Below, piece by piece: positions 17,315 to 25,880 of a stretch of DNA of 64,000 bases. Under the pieces are notes generated by a model. It was not told where the DNA came from, ran no database searches, and saw nothing but the letters and a program-made list of their open reading frames with translations. Both the position numbers and the translations under genes were made by a program. Every line of letters starts with the position of its first letter. Position 1 is the first letter of the stretch. The stretch is from Pseudobdellovibrio sp043721535 (GTDB lineage: Bacteria > Bdellovibrionota > Bdellovibrionia > Bdellovibrionales > Bdellovibrionaceae): positions 1-64,000 of the forward strand of contig JAYSQO010000018.1 in assembly GCA_043721535.1 (NCBI GenBank), in the 5' to 3' direction.

Positions 17315-19345
17315 CTATCCCAACAATTCAATCGCAGCGCTGGTAATACTAGCGCTATCCATTTTATGCTTTTGGTAAAGTTCAATCGCATTGTACGCAC
17401 TTTGTCCAAATTCACCGTGTACGCCTAATGATTTCATCGAAATAAATTCACCGGCTTGAACACATTGATGACTGATAAAAGAACCTAAGCCTAATTTCAC
17501 TTGGTGATCTTCAACTGTTACAATACGACCTTCACATTTTTTAATTAAAGGTTTTAACGTTTGCATATTCACATTGTTCAAACAATTTAAATTCACAACA
17601 ATCGAGCCCACACTTTTCTTTTCAAGTTGTTGGCTAGCTTTGATAGCTTCACCCACTAATGATCCTGTTGTTAATAGCATCACATTCTTTGTGCCGATAA
17701 TATGGCTGCGTACAACTTGTGGTTCATAGGTTTTGTAATTTAGTTTGTTAGATTCAGTCGAAAAAGTTTTTGGGAAATTTTCACGACCTAAAAAGAAAAT
17801 CGCTGAATGTGGAGTTTTTCCTGATTCTCTAAGTTTTGCGAAGTTTTCTAAAACTTCAGTCATAATCATTTCAGCTTCTTCGCTGGTTGATAGTGAATAC
17901 AAATCTACACCAGGAATTGTTGCTAACATCGACATATAACTCAAAGCTTGGTGAGATGCCCCATCCGCCGCGTCTTGAAAACCTGTGTGCGAGAACACAC
18001 CAACAATTGGGGCTTCAGATAGCATCGCCATTGTGATTGGCAAAGCACCTTTGGTTACACCGAACTGAGCAAAAGTATCGACCACGGGAATATAGCCTTG
18101 CTTAGATAGGCCTGCGGCAGTTGAGATCATGTTGCTTTCGGCAACACCCACATCAATTGATGCTGCTGGGAATTCTTTTCTAAAGTCAGCTACTCCCGTT
18201 GATCCTGGTAAGTCAGATGTGACAGATAAAATCGGTAAACCTTTTTTAAATGCATTGATCATGGCTTTAGCAATACCTTTTTGGATTTTTTCACCAGTGT
18301 CAGGTGTTGCGCATGCTTTTATTTTATTTTCAAGTTCACCTAATTCTGAAATCCATGTGTTGAAAATTTCAGGATATGTTTCGTTATTATAAATTTCAGA
18401 AACAAAGGCTTTTAATTCTGTTGGGGATTTGCACGGAAATCCATGACCACCACTTGCTGATTCAGCGGTTTTCTTTGTGCCAATACCTTTAATTGTTTTA
18501 GCCCAAATCGCCACAGGTTGGTTTGGATTTTTTTCAGCCAGTGTAATGGCTTCTTCAATTTTTGTAAGACAAGATTGTAAATCATTTCCATTTTCAACCT
18601 TTAATAATTTCCAACCTAAATTTTCTAAAGATGAAAATGTCGGATTCATTGAAAAAGCATCTTGATCAATACGACCAGAAAGTTTTGTGTTGTTATCACT
18701 GATGATTAAAACATAAGGCGCTAGCATATTCTTTTTTGCTAAACCGGGAATCGCTGCTAGTGCTTCTTTGGCTTCGCCTTCCATCGCTGCACCATCAGAT
18801 AATGTGCAAATCGTTGTACGGTTTGTGCCCGCTAACTTTTCAGCTAAGGCTAAACCCTGTGATTGCGGAAAGGCAGATCCTAAAGGGCCGTTACTCATGT
18901 AAACACCTTCAGGAAATAAATGCGCTTCCCCGTGACCCGTTAAGTTAGATTCAATCGATCTAAATTTTTTAAGTTTGTTAATATCTAAACCAGCCATTTT
19001 GTAATTGGCTTTTAAAGCGTATAATCCATTTTCACAATGACCAGCATCATTAATCACATGATACAAATCAGACCAACTTTTATTTTTTTGATCAGAGACA
19101 TGAAAAATAAATCCGTGCAGCGCAGACCATAATTCTGCAAGGGCCGCAGGGCCACCGTAATGGGAAGCGGCTCCGCCTAAGACAGCATTCATATCCATTA
19201 AAGCCACCATAGCACGCGTTGCTTTTGGATCAGATAAATTTAAATTTTCATTTTTTGCCGTTTTTGCAGTTTGCGAAAATTCAGGTTTTAAATTTTTGTG
19301 GGATGCTAAATGATTTTTAACTTGTAGAGGCTTAATTTGTGTCAT
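17315..19345 (-). CDS. tkt: transketolase, sequence-divergent
   Basis: Transketolase moves two-carbon units between sugar phosphates using thiamine diphosphate. The 676-residue length and order of domains fit: an N-terminal TPP domain (SNGPLGSAFPQSQGLALAEK, then LSDGAAMEGEAKEAL and ISDNN), a pyrimidine domain with the catalytic glutamate in VGVAESNMISTAAGL, and a C-terminal domain. Several usually invariant spots differ: the common SGHPGAP motif reads ASHYGGP, and GDG reads SDG. It may be a distinct subfamily or have a modified donor specificity. The ATG is 11 bases from the divergent adenosine deaminase start and has no ribosome binding site at the proper distance. Confidence 0.85.
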   Translation of the reverse strand: MTQIKPLQVKNHLASHKNLKPEFSQTAKTAKNENLNLSDPKATRAMVALMDMNAVLGGAASHYGGPAALAELWSALHGFIFHVSDQKNKSWSDLYHVINDAGHCENGLYALKANYKMAGLDINKLKKFRSIESNLTGHGEAHLFPEGVYMSNGPLGSAFPQSQGLALAEKLAGTNRTTICTLSDGAAMEGEAKEALAAIPGLAKKNMLAPYVLIISDNNTKLSGRIDQDAFSMNPTFSSLENLGWKLLKVENGNDLQSCLTKIEEAITLAEKNPNQPVAIWAKTIKGIGTKKTAESASGGHGFPCKSPTELKAFVSEIYNNETYPEIFNTWISELGELENKIKACATPDTGEKIQKGIAKAMINAFKKGLPILSVTSDLPGSTGVADFRKEFPAASIDVGVAESNMISTAAGLSKQGYIPVVDTFAQFGVTKGALPITMAMLSEAPIVGVFSHTGFQDAADGASHQALSYMSMLATIPGVDLYSLSTSEEAEMIMTEVLENFAKLRESGKTPHSAIFFLGRENFPKTFSTESNKLNYKTYEPQVVRSHIIGTKNVMLLTTGSLVGEAIKASQQLEKKSVGSIVVNLNCLNNVNMQTLKPLIKKCEGRIVTVEDHQVKLGLGSFISHQCVQAGEFISMKSLGVHGEFGQSAYNAIELYQKHKMDSASITSAAIELLG

Positions 19346-19380
19346 ACATCTTTTTTATGTCATCACCTCTTTCTATTCAA
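19322..19380. promoter_or_regulatory. interleaved divergent leaderless promoters of tkt and the deaminase
   Basis: Plus strand: TTGTAG (19322-19327), 17 bases, TACATC (19345-19350), 6 bases, then the deaminase ATG (19357). Minus strand: TTGAAT (19375-19380), 17 bases, TAAAAA (19352-19357), 6 bases, then the tkt ATG (19345). Each promoter reaches into the other gene's coding sequence and the -10 boxes lie side by side, so RNA polymerase cannot occupy both at once. The -10 matches are modest; the identical geometry is what supports the call. Confidence 0.45.
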
Positions 19381-20346
19381 GAAATCAGATTACTTCCCAA
19401 AATTGACTTGCATCGCCATCTGGACTGCTCTATGCGTTGGAGCACTTTGCTTGAAATTGCGACAACTTTAAAGCTCGATATTCCGCAGGATCCTGCAGCA
19501 TTAAGATCACATTTCTTGATCACAGAACCGATGCTTGATTTAGGATCTGTTTTGCGCAAATTTTTAACTGCTCAAAAGGTTTTAGCTTCTGAGGAAATTT
19601 TAGAACGTTTAGCTTTTGAGGCCTGTGAAGATGCTTTTCATGACGGAGTCCACATTTTAGAACTTCGCTATGCGCCGACTTTTATTACCGATGGGCACCC
19701 GAATTTAAGTTTCGAAAAAATTCATCAAGCTTTTTTAAAGGGTCTTAATCGCGCGAGACAAACAATGCCCATTAAAGTCGGCCTTATTTGTATTTTACAG
19801 CGCGTGCTTAGCTACGATAAAGTCGCAGCCGTCACAGATTTCGCTATTGAAAATAAAAAAACTTTTATCGCCTTAGATTTGGCCGATAACGAAGATGGAT
19901 TTGAACCTAAAAAATTCTCAGCTTTGTTTGAAAAAGCAAAATCTCATGGTTTAGAAATCACTATTCATTCTGGTGAATCACCATCACCGAATGCTGGCCA
20001 GTGGATTAAAGATTCGATTGAAATTTTAGGTGCTACACGAATTGGTCACGGTGTGCAATCGATTCATTTTCCGGATGTGCTTGAACTTTTAAAAAAGAAA
20101 AACATTGTGTTAGAAGTTTGCCCTTATAGCAATTATTTGACTCAGGCTTTTAAAACCTACGAAGAAAATCCGCTGAAAAAACTTTTAAATTTAGGTGTGC
20201 AGGTCACATTGAATTCAGATGATCCCGGAATGTTTGATTCAGTTTTATCAGATGATTATTTAATTGCACAAAAATATTTAGGTTTTACTAAAAATGATTT
20301 TGATCTGTGCTATCAAACCGCTTTAAAGCATACGTTTATTAAATAA
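19357..20346 (+). CDS. add: adenosine deaminase family protein
   Basis: Adenosine deaminase converts adenosine to inosine for purine salvage. The zinc motif HxH is in LPKIDLHRHLDCSMRW, the HAGE-type motif reads TIHSGES with Ser replacing Ala, the catalytic histidine is in ATRIGHGVQ, and TLNSDDPGMF supplies the last metal ligand. EVCPYSNYL matches the usual EVCPTSN. The related adenine deaminase or other nucleoside deaminases are possible alternatives. I choose the ATG at 19357 (330 residues) over an upstream GTG, as a predicted promoter abuts it. The prolyl iminopeptidase gene follows after 11 bases, so the two are likely cotranscribed. Confidence 0.87.
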   Translation: MSSPLSIQEIRLLPKIDLHRHLDCSMRWSTLLEIATTLKLDIPQDPAALRSHFLITEPMLDLGSVLRKFLTAQKVLASEEILERLAFEACEDAFHDGVHILELRYAPTFITDGHPNLSFEKIHQAFLKGLNRARQTMPIKVGLICILQRVLSYDKVAAVTDFAIENKKTFIALDLADNEDGFEPKKFSALFEKAKSHGLEITIHSGESPSPNAGQWIKDSIEILGATRIGHGVQSIHFPDVLELLKKKNIVLEVCPYSNYLTQAFKTYEENPLKKLLNLGVQVTLNSDDPGMFDSVLSDDYLIAQKYLGFTKNDFDLCYQTALKHTFIK

Positions 20347-20357
20347 AGGAAAATTTG

Positions 20358-21308
20358 ATGAGTTTCTTTCCAGAAATTGCGCCTTACAAAACTGAAATGT
20401 TTAAAACCACAGATCTTCATACTTTGTACCTTGAACAAAGCGGAAACCCTGATGGTCTACCTGTTGTTTTTGTTCATGGCGGTCCAGGCGGCGGAACAAA
20501 TGCAGATCAACGCCGATTTTTTGATCCTCAAAAATATCGCATTATTCTTTTTGATCAGCGGGGATCGGGTCAATCTACTCCGGCTGCTGAATTAAAAGAT
20601 AATACAACTTGGGACTTAGTTGCTGATCTTGAAAAAATTCGTGAACACTTAAATATCAAAAAATGGGTGGTCTTTGGCGGCAGCTGGGGATCAACGTTAG
20701 CTTTAACCTACGCGATAGTTCATCCTGATAAAGTTCATCATTTGATTTTGCGCGGAATCTTTTTGTGTCGCCCCTCAGAAATAAAATGGTTTTATCAATT
20801 TGGCGCATCTGAAATTTATCCTGATGTGTGGGAAAGCTATCAAAACCATATCCCTGAAAATGAACGACATGATTTTGTGACAGCTTACTATAAACGACTC
20901 ACCCACGAAAAAGCGGATATTCGCTTAGCAGCTGCAAAGGTCTGGAGCAAATGGGAAGCGGCTACATCTAAATTATTTGTAGATGTTAAAGCGATCGATG
21001 ACTTTGATGATCCGACATATGCATTGCAGTTTGCGCGCATTGAATGCCATTATTTTATTAATAATGCGTTCTTTAAAACAAATAATTGGATTCTAGAAAA
21101 CATAGATAAAATTCGGCACATTCCCGCTGACATAGTTCAAGGCCGCTACGATGTGGTGTGCCCAGCTAGAAGTGCATGGGATTTACATCAAGCATGGCCT
21201 GAAGCACGGTTTCAATTTGTCCAAGATGCGGGGCATGCGGCCTCAGAACCTGGGACTAAAGCGGCCTTGATAGAAGCTGCGCAAAATGTAACCTCGCTTC
21301 AGGGCTAA
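20358..21308 (+). CDS. pip: proline iminopeptidase (peptidase S33)
   Basis: This alpha/beta-hydrolase releases N-terminal proline from peptides. The motifs are VFVHGGPGGGTNADQRRFF for the oxyanion loop, FDQRGSGQSTP, the nucleophile elbow GGSWGS, and a C-terminal histidine in DAGHAASEPG. Length (316 residues) is normal and there is no signal peptide, so it acts in the cytoplasm. The ATG at 20358 has AAGGA seven bases ahead. Together with the peptide permease in this window it would help use imported oligopeptides; this link is inference. Confidence 0.93.
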   Translation: MSFFPEIAPYKTEMFKTTDLHTLYLEQSGNPDGLPVVFVHGGPGGGTNADQRRFFDPQKYRIILFDQRGSGQSTPAAELKDNTTWDLVADLEKIREHLNIKKWVVFGGSWGSTLALTYAIVHPDKVHHLILRGIFLCRPSEIKWFYQFGASEIYPDVWESYQNHIPENERHDFVTAYYKRLTHEKADIRLAAAKVWSKWEAATSKLFVDVKAIDDFDDPTYALQFARIECHYFINNAFFKTNNWILENIDKIRHIPADIVQGRYDVVCPARSAWDLHQAWPEARFQFVQDAGHAASEPGTKAALIEAAQNVTSLQG

Positions 21309-21321
21309 AACCAATTAAAAT

Positions 21322-21345
21322 GCAAGGCACTTTGATACCAAAGTT
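21322..21345 (+). terminator. weak terminator after pip
   Basis: ACTTTG and CAAAGT form a 6-bp hairpin with a 4-nt loop, followed by a short TTT. It is the only hairpin between pip and the protease gene, and weak. Confidence 0.3.
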
Positions 21346-21386
21346 TTACTTATAGTTCATATATTTTTATATATATTGAGCTTAAA

Positions 21387-21424
21387 CCTCAGATGAAGTT
21401 TATTACCTCCAAGCCTGAGGGGGG
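21387..21424 (+). promoter_or_regulatory. leader hairpin that can mask the protease ribosome binding site
   Basis: The Shine-Dalgarno sequence of the trypsin-like gene, GAGGGGGG (21417-21424), can pair with CCTCAG at 21387-21392 or with CCTCC at 21406-21410. Either pairing would hide it from ribosomes. No ligand or regulator is evident. Confidence 0.3.
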
Positions 21425-21431
21425 CTTACTT

Positions 21432-22403
21432 ATGAAAACAAGGATGATTGAACAACTGATTGAAAAAAATAATTTAGTAAAAAAATCCAGCATAAAACTG
21501 ATGGGTTTAGTTTTAGTTACTGTATTAGTAACAAACTGTGCCCCAAAAAATAATCAAGATTATGCTCATTCAAATTATGAAACTCAAGATTCTTCGGGAA
21601 TTATAGGAGGGTCGCTTGCGACAACTCAATTTCAAAAAGAAAATGGCATTGTTCAATTAAAGATTATTTCTAAATTAGGCCAAGCCACATGCACCGGAAC
21701 ACTGATCGCACGCAATGTTGTGATGACTGCAGCTCACTGTGTAGCTGATCCTGATTTAACAAATGTCGCTGTTATTTTTGCATTAACTGATAATGGCCTA
21801 GCAGAAGAAAATGTGATTTTTGCTAGCGAAGCACTTGTTCACAGTGATTATATCGAATTAAAAGACCCAGAAACTGTGAAAGACACTGATATATGGAACG
21901 ACATTGCTTTACTTAAGTTATCCAAAGACGCACCGGCAGATTTTAAATTAGTCCAACTACCAACCAAGGACACAAAGTTGGCCTTAATGAAAGGTCACCA
22001 ACTGACACTTTCTGGCTATGGTATTACCAACGCTGTTGTTCGTCGTGAAGTTAAATTGGCTAACGGTAAAATGAAAATTCTTGAAATGCCATCTAAAGGC
22101 TCTGGAACTCTTCGTAAAGTAGATCAAATTGTTGTAACGAATGTAACTAGGGATCAAAAAGAAATATCTTTAGATCAGACAAAACTTCGTGGAGCCTGCC
22201 ACGGTGATTCTGGTGGCCCTGCTTTTATCAAACTTAAAAATGGAACATTACTACAAGTTGGTGTAACTAGTCGTGGAACTGAAAAATTAGGAAACTGCAA
22301 TCAAGGTGCTATTTACACTGGCGTCATTGGACAGGCTCAATGGATTCACGAAAAAGTAGCGCAACTAAATACAACTCAAAAAGATGTACTAGCTAGTCAA
22401 TAA
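21432..22403 (+). CDS. trypsin-like serine protease, predicted lipoprotein
   Basis: A chymotrypsin-fold (S1) protease. The catalytic triad is visible as His102 in VMTAAHC, Asp157 in WNDIALLKL and Ser260 in CHGDSGGPAF. The activation-type start IIGGS is near residue 57, implying cleavage of a propeptide. The N-terminus has a charged segment, a hydrophobic helix and VTNC (Cys36), which resembles a lipobox but has Asn at -1. The ATG at 21432 is preferred to one 39 bases upstream, because it has GAGGGGGG at a good distance. Secreted trypsin-like enzymes are abundant in Bdellovibrio. It ends at a strong terminator located in menH. Confidence 0.88.
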   Translation: MKTRMIEQLIEKNNLVKKSSIKLMGLVLVTVLVTNCAPKNNQDYAHSNYETQDSSGIIGGSLATTQFQKENGIVQLKIISKLGQATCTGTLIARNVVMTAAHCVADPDLTNVAVIFALTDNGLAEENVIFASEALVHSDYIELKDPETVKDTDIWNDIALLKLSKDAPADFKLVQLPTKDTKLALMKGHQLTLSGYGITNAVVRREVKLANGKMKILEMPSKGSGTLRKVDQIVVTNVTRDQKEISLDQTKLRGACHGDSGGPAFIKLKNGTLLQVGVTSRGTEKLGNCNQGAIYTGVIGQAQWIHEKVAQLNTTQKDVLASQ

Positions 22404-23136
22404 TACAATTAGAAATATATTGAGCCAATTGGGACGGCTGATCAAACACTACACGATGTCCCGAGTTTGGAATCCTACCAATTTTTGGTAGGATTTTTTT
22501 TTCGATTAATTCATTTCCTAAATCTAAAAACTTTTGATCGTTGTCTCCAACAATCCAAGTGATTCGATTTTGGTGTTTCTGAATGCTTGATTCTTTATTT
22601 TCTTGCTGTCCTAAAGATAAATTCAGTAAGGCTTGTCTTAATTTATTTTTGTCAAAGTGAGCTTCTTGCCGTTCGACTTTAGTAGACTTCGCTAAGACGT
22701 CTTGGCTTGACCACTGTACTATGAAATCATCCCAGCCTAGTTGCTTAACTCGATCAGCCCAAATGTGGTCAGATTCAATACGCTTTTGCTGGTCTTCAGC
22801 ATTGTCTAAACCATAATGTGTAGAAATAAAAACAAAGTGGTCGAACAAACCTGATTCCATGAGGTGTAACCCGATTCGCCCACCTAAAGAATAACCAATA
22901 TAAACTTTTTTAACTGACTGATTATCAAAACTCATTGTTTGCAGGTAGTTTTGAATAGATTCACTGATTGTTTCAAAGGATTCAAAATTAAAAGAATTTC
23001 CTTGAGAAAATAAAGACGGTGCATAAAAGTCAAAAGACGGCAGAATTTTTCTTAATTCGTCTTTCAACGGAATCCAATCTGCACCTTCACCTAAAAAACC
23101 ATGAACCGCAAAAAATGCTAATTGTTTTTCTTGCAT
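22393..23136 (-). CDS. menH: 2-succinyl-6-hydroxy-2,4-cyclohexadiene-1-carboxylate synthase (MenH)
   Basis: MenH eliminates pyruvate from SEPHCHC in menaquinone synthesis. The 247-residue alpha/beta-hydrolase has an oxyanion loop in VHGFLGEGADW, the nucleophile in IGYSLGGRIGL, and a C-terminal histidine in NSGHRVVFDQP. The function is supported by position: it overlaps menD by 19 bases and follows menF, giving the order menF-menD-menH. Its 3' end overlaps the convergent protease gene by 11 bases, and the protease terminator is embedded in it. Confidence 0.85.
   Translation of the reverse strand: MQEKQLAFFAVHGFLGEGADWIPLKDELRKILPSFDFYAPSLFSQGNSFNFESFETISESIQNYLQTMSFDNQSVKKVYIGYSLGGRIGLHLMESGLFDHFVFISTHYGLDNAEDQQKRIESDHIWADRVKQLGWDDFIVQWSSQDVLAKSTKVERQEAHFDKNKLRQALLNLSLGQQENKESSIQKHQNRITWIVGDNDQKFLDLGNELIEKKILPKIGRIPNSGHRVVFDQPSQLAQYISNCIID
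22472..22502 (+). terminator. strong terminator of the protease gene, inside menH
   Basis: ATCCTACCAA (22472-22481) pairs perfectly with TTGGTAGGAT (22485-22494) around a 3-nt loop, followed by nine T (22494-22502). It sits about 70 bases after the protease stop, within the coding sequence of convergent menH. Confidence 0.85.
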
Positions 23137-24662
23137 TCGCTATTCCAGTCTTGCCAAAAAAATTGTGTTTGTTGATTGTCTACTTGAATTTCGATAATTC
23201 GATTTTTAGAAGGCTTAGTTTTTATCTCAACAAAATCACTCTTTTGACAAATCAGATTATAATCCCAATTCCAAAATTCAGCTAGATGTTTTATTTTTAC
23301 ATTTTGTGAATTCAATAGAATTTCGTTCTTAAAAATTTTATTGAAAATTTGCCCACCGTTATTATTAATCACAACAATATTTTTCATTGATTCAGGCTGA
23401 TCAGCTGCTAAACCAAAAGCAGCTAAATCATAAAGTAGTGTTAAATCACCAATAATAGCCCATGAATTTTTAGTTTTCTTCGTCCAACCTAAATAAGTCG
23501 ATAATTGCCCGTCTATACCGTTGGCACCACGATTAGCGTATGTGTTAGTTAATGGTTTATCGCAAACAAAATCAATTTCTCGAATAGGTAACGAATTCCC
23601 CACGTAAACAGCATCCGTTGACTCAATATACTGTGTGAGCTCATTCAACAAAGTAGGCTCAGAACAGGGATATTTTTTAAACAGGTCTGATTTCAATTTG
23701 AGTAAATGTTCATACTTTTGAATCACCGGAAATTGGGTATCAATTTCCAATGATTCAAAATCTAAATCATATACGTTTTCTTTTCTTGATAAACCACTGA
23801 ATGATTTTGAATCAACATTGATGACTGGGATATGTTTTAATTCACTTTCTAAGTCACGCCATAATCTTAATGTTGGTACTGTTCCAACACGAATAACCGC
23901 ATCAAATTGTTTTTGAAAAAATAAGTGTTTTAATTCAGATTCTAAATGGTTGATCTGTAAATCTTTAAGATCAGCATGATTTAGTAAACCACTTAGAAAT
24001 TCTGCATACACATAACATTTTTTGTTTGTGATTAAGCTCACAAGCTTTTTTTGATCAATGCTTGTATCGCTTAAAATAAATAATGGCTTTTTAAACTGAG
24101 GCATTTTTTGTGCTGGTACGGGCTTAGTTTGAGCATCTATAAAATTAAAAATTGGTTTTTGAACTGGGCTAGATCCATCAGTCTTGTCTAGTAGTGGTTC
24201 ATCAAAGCAAATATTCAGATGTAAGTTTCCAATGACAGTCTGAATATCAACTTTAGAACTTTTCACATCGATATCAAGACACTGCTGAGCATAATGCCCA
24301 AATAAATTAACTTGTTCGATCGACTGAGGTGCCCCAGAGCCACGATAACTTTTGGGGCGATCGGCTGTAATTAATATTAACTGTTGTCCTTGATAATAAG
24401 ATTCAATTACGGCTGGTAATAATTCAGCAGCTGCAGTGCCCGATGTTGTGATGATCGCTACAGGTTTATTTGTTCGTCTAGCACAACCCAAGGCATAAAA
24501 TGCGGCTGATCGTTCTTCAAAGTATGACGTCACTTTAAAAGGCTGTTCGTTAATAGAATAGACCAGCGGTGCATTTCTAGCCCCTGCACAAACAATCACA
24601 TCTTCAACATTAAGTTGTTTTAATAATTCATAAACATGTTGAACTAATTCAAAATTTTTCAT
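23118..24662 (-). CDS. menD: SEPHCHC synthase (MenD)
   Basis: MenD is a thiamine-diphosphate enzyme that joins isochorismate and a 2-oxoglutarate-derived aldehyde. The N-terminal block CAGARNAPLVYS matches the usual SPGSR(S/N)APL region, with the TPP glutamate in FEERSAAFYALGCA. TSGTAAAELLPAVIESYYQ and ITADRP are family hallmarks, and GDLTLLYDLAAFG with NNNGGQIF forms the cofactor-binding segment. Length is 514 residues, slightly short. It overlaps menF by the ATGA arrangement and menH by 19 bases, so all three are coupled. Confidence 0.92.
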   Translation of the reverse strand: MKNFELVQHVYELLKQLNVEDVIVCAGARNAPLVYSINEQPFKVTSYFEERSAAFYALGCARRTNKPVAIITTSGTAAAELLPAVIESYYQGQQLILITADRPKSYRGSGAPQSIEQVNLFGHYAQQCLDIDVKSSKVDIQTVIGNLHLNICFDEPLLDKTDGSSPVQKPIFNFIDAQTKPVPAQKMPQFKKPLFILSDTSIDQKKLVSLITNKKCYVYAEFLSGLLNHADLKDLQINHLESELKHLFFQKQFDAVIRVGTVPTLRLWRDLESELKHIPVINVDSKSFSGLSRKENVYDLDFESLEIDTQFPVIQKYEHLLKLKSDLFKKYPCSEPTLLNELTQYIESTDAVYVGNSLPIREIDFVCDKPLTNTYANRGANGIDGQLSTYLGWTKKTKNSWAIIGDLTLLYDLAAFGLAADQPESMKNIVVINNNGGQIFNKIFKNEILLNSQNVKIKHLAEFWNWDYNLICQKSDFVEIKTKPSKNRIIEIQVDNQQTQFFWQDWNSECKKNN

Positions 24663-25819
24663 GATATCTGGTCTATTCCTAAATATTTGATTACTGAATT
24701 TCGTTTAGTGATTAATTCTTGCCATTCTAAACCAAACTGACTCTCAAAAGTAATACCACAGCCCACAGGAATTTGTATTTTTTCTTTATCCCACTGAAGT
24801 TGTCTAATTGTCACAATCGATTTGCAAAAGTTTTTATTCATCATCACCCAAGGCGCACCAAAATGCTGCCGATTTTTTTGCGCATCGAAACCTGAAAACT
24901 GCAAATTCATTTCTGCATTTCTTGGAAATATCCCTAAAGCCGCTGTTGGATGTAAATCTGAAATCAATCGCAATGCTTTTTCTGCATCATCAACACGACA
25001 GTGTAAATTTGTTTTCAGATGGCTTAAGTGCGGAAGCTTAACAATATGAGTTTCTTCTTTAAAAAATCTTTTCTGTGATTTAAGTCTTTCTGTGATGTCA
25101 TCAACAACAATTTGATGTTCGTTCTTTGTTTTAAGATCAACTTGATTATAGTTTTCAATTTGGGCCTGATGTCCCCAAGTTCCTGCTAAGGCCATTGTTG
25201 AAAACATTTGATTCGGTTCATAGGACCACAGTCCTAAAGTTTCCGGGCTCATCCCAATGAAGCCTTTTTCCTTATTCCATTGACCGTAGATTGATGTGTC
25301 TTTTGAATTCAGTATTAGAATATTTTTTAAAATCTGAATGACAGAAATCGATTCATTCACTTCAAATTTAAAATTTGTCATAGGTACTGTTTTGAGTAAT
25401 TTTTTATTTTGAAACTGGGCTTGTGACCAATCAAATTGATTTTTGAAATCATCTTTGTAACCATCAATAGCCCCTTGAATCTGAAAACCGCTGAAATCAC
25501 CACCCAAACCACCACTGACCAGTTCGGCTAATTCAGTCCGGCTAATGATGAATTCTTCTTTGGAATGCCATTGTTCATGAAATAATCCCTGACTGTTATT
25601 CTGCAAAATATCCCAAAATCTAGGCTGATAAAAGACAAACCGATCAGTCAGATCGTTAAATGTCTTATTGGAAGGCACTAAGAGGCCAGTGAACAATAAA
25701 AACAGATCGTGATTTATTTGATATATGCCACCGAACTCTAAAATTTCAGAGAATTTTACTGCGCTGACTGAGCCCAGTGTGTTAGTTTGCTTATCCACAG
25801 TTTTACTTATTGAGTCCAC
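24659..25819 (-). CDS. menF: isochorismate synthase (MenF)
   Basis: Isochorismate synthase commits chorismate to menaquinone. The C-terminal chorismate-binding fold shows LHPTAALGIFPR (the family's LHPTPA region), HFGAPWVMMN, then GCGITFESQFGLEWQEL, equivalent to the GAGI-E-E block. MALAGTWG and KNEHQIVVDDI are also typical. The 386 residues are shorter than E. coli MenF because the N-terminal part is reduced. The start is GTG at 25819. Upstream, TTGTTT and TAATAT are 17 bases apart and end 9 bases before the GTG. It heads the menF-menD-menH unit and diverges from the DAHP synthase gene. Confidence 0.88.
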   Translation of the reverse strand: MDSISKTVDKQTNTLGSVSAVKFSEILEFGGIYQINHDLFLLFTGLLVPSNKTFNDLTDRFVFYQPRFWDILQNNSQGLFHEQWHSKEEFIISRTELAELVSGGLGGDFSGFQIQGAIDGYKDDFKNQFDWSQAQFQNKKLLKTVPMTNFKFEVNESISVIQILKNILILNSKDTSIYGQWNKEKGFIGMSPETLGLWSYEPNQMFSTMALAGTWGHQAQIENYNQVDLKTKNEHQIVVDDITERLKSQKRFFKEETHIVKLPHLSHLKTNLHCRVDDAEKALRLISDLHPTAALGIFPRNAEMNLQFSGFDAQKNRQHFGAPWVMMNKNFCKSIVTIRQLQWDKEKIQIPVGCGITFESQFGLEWQELITKRNSVIKYLGIDQIS

Positions 25820-25880
25820 AGAATAGGCATATTATATGTTAATATCTTATTAAACAAAGAGATTTTGAAAGAACTTGCGA

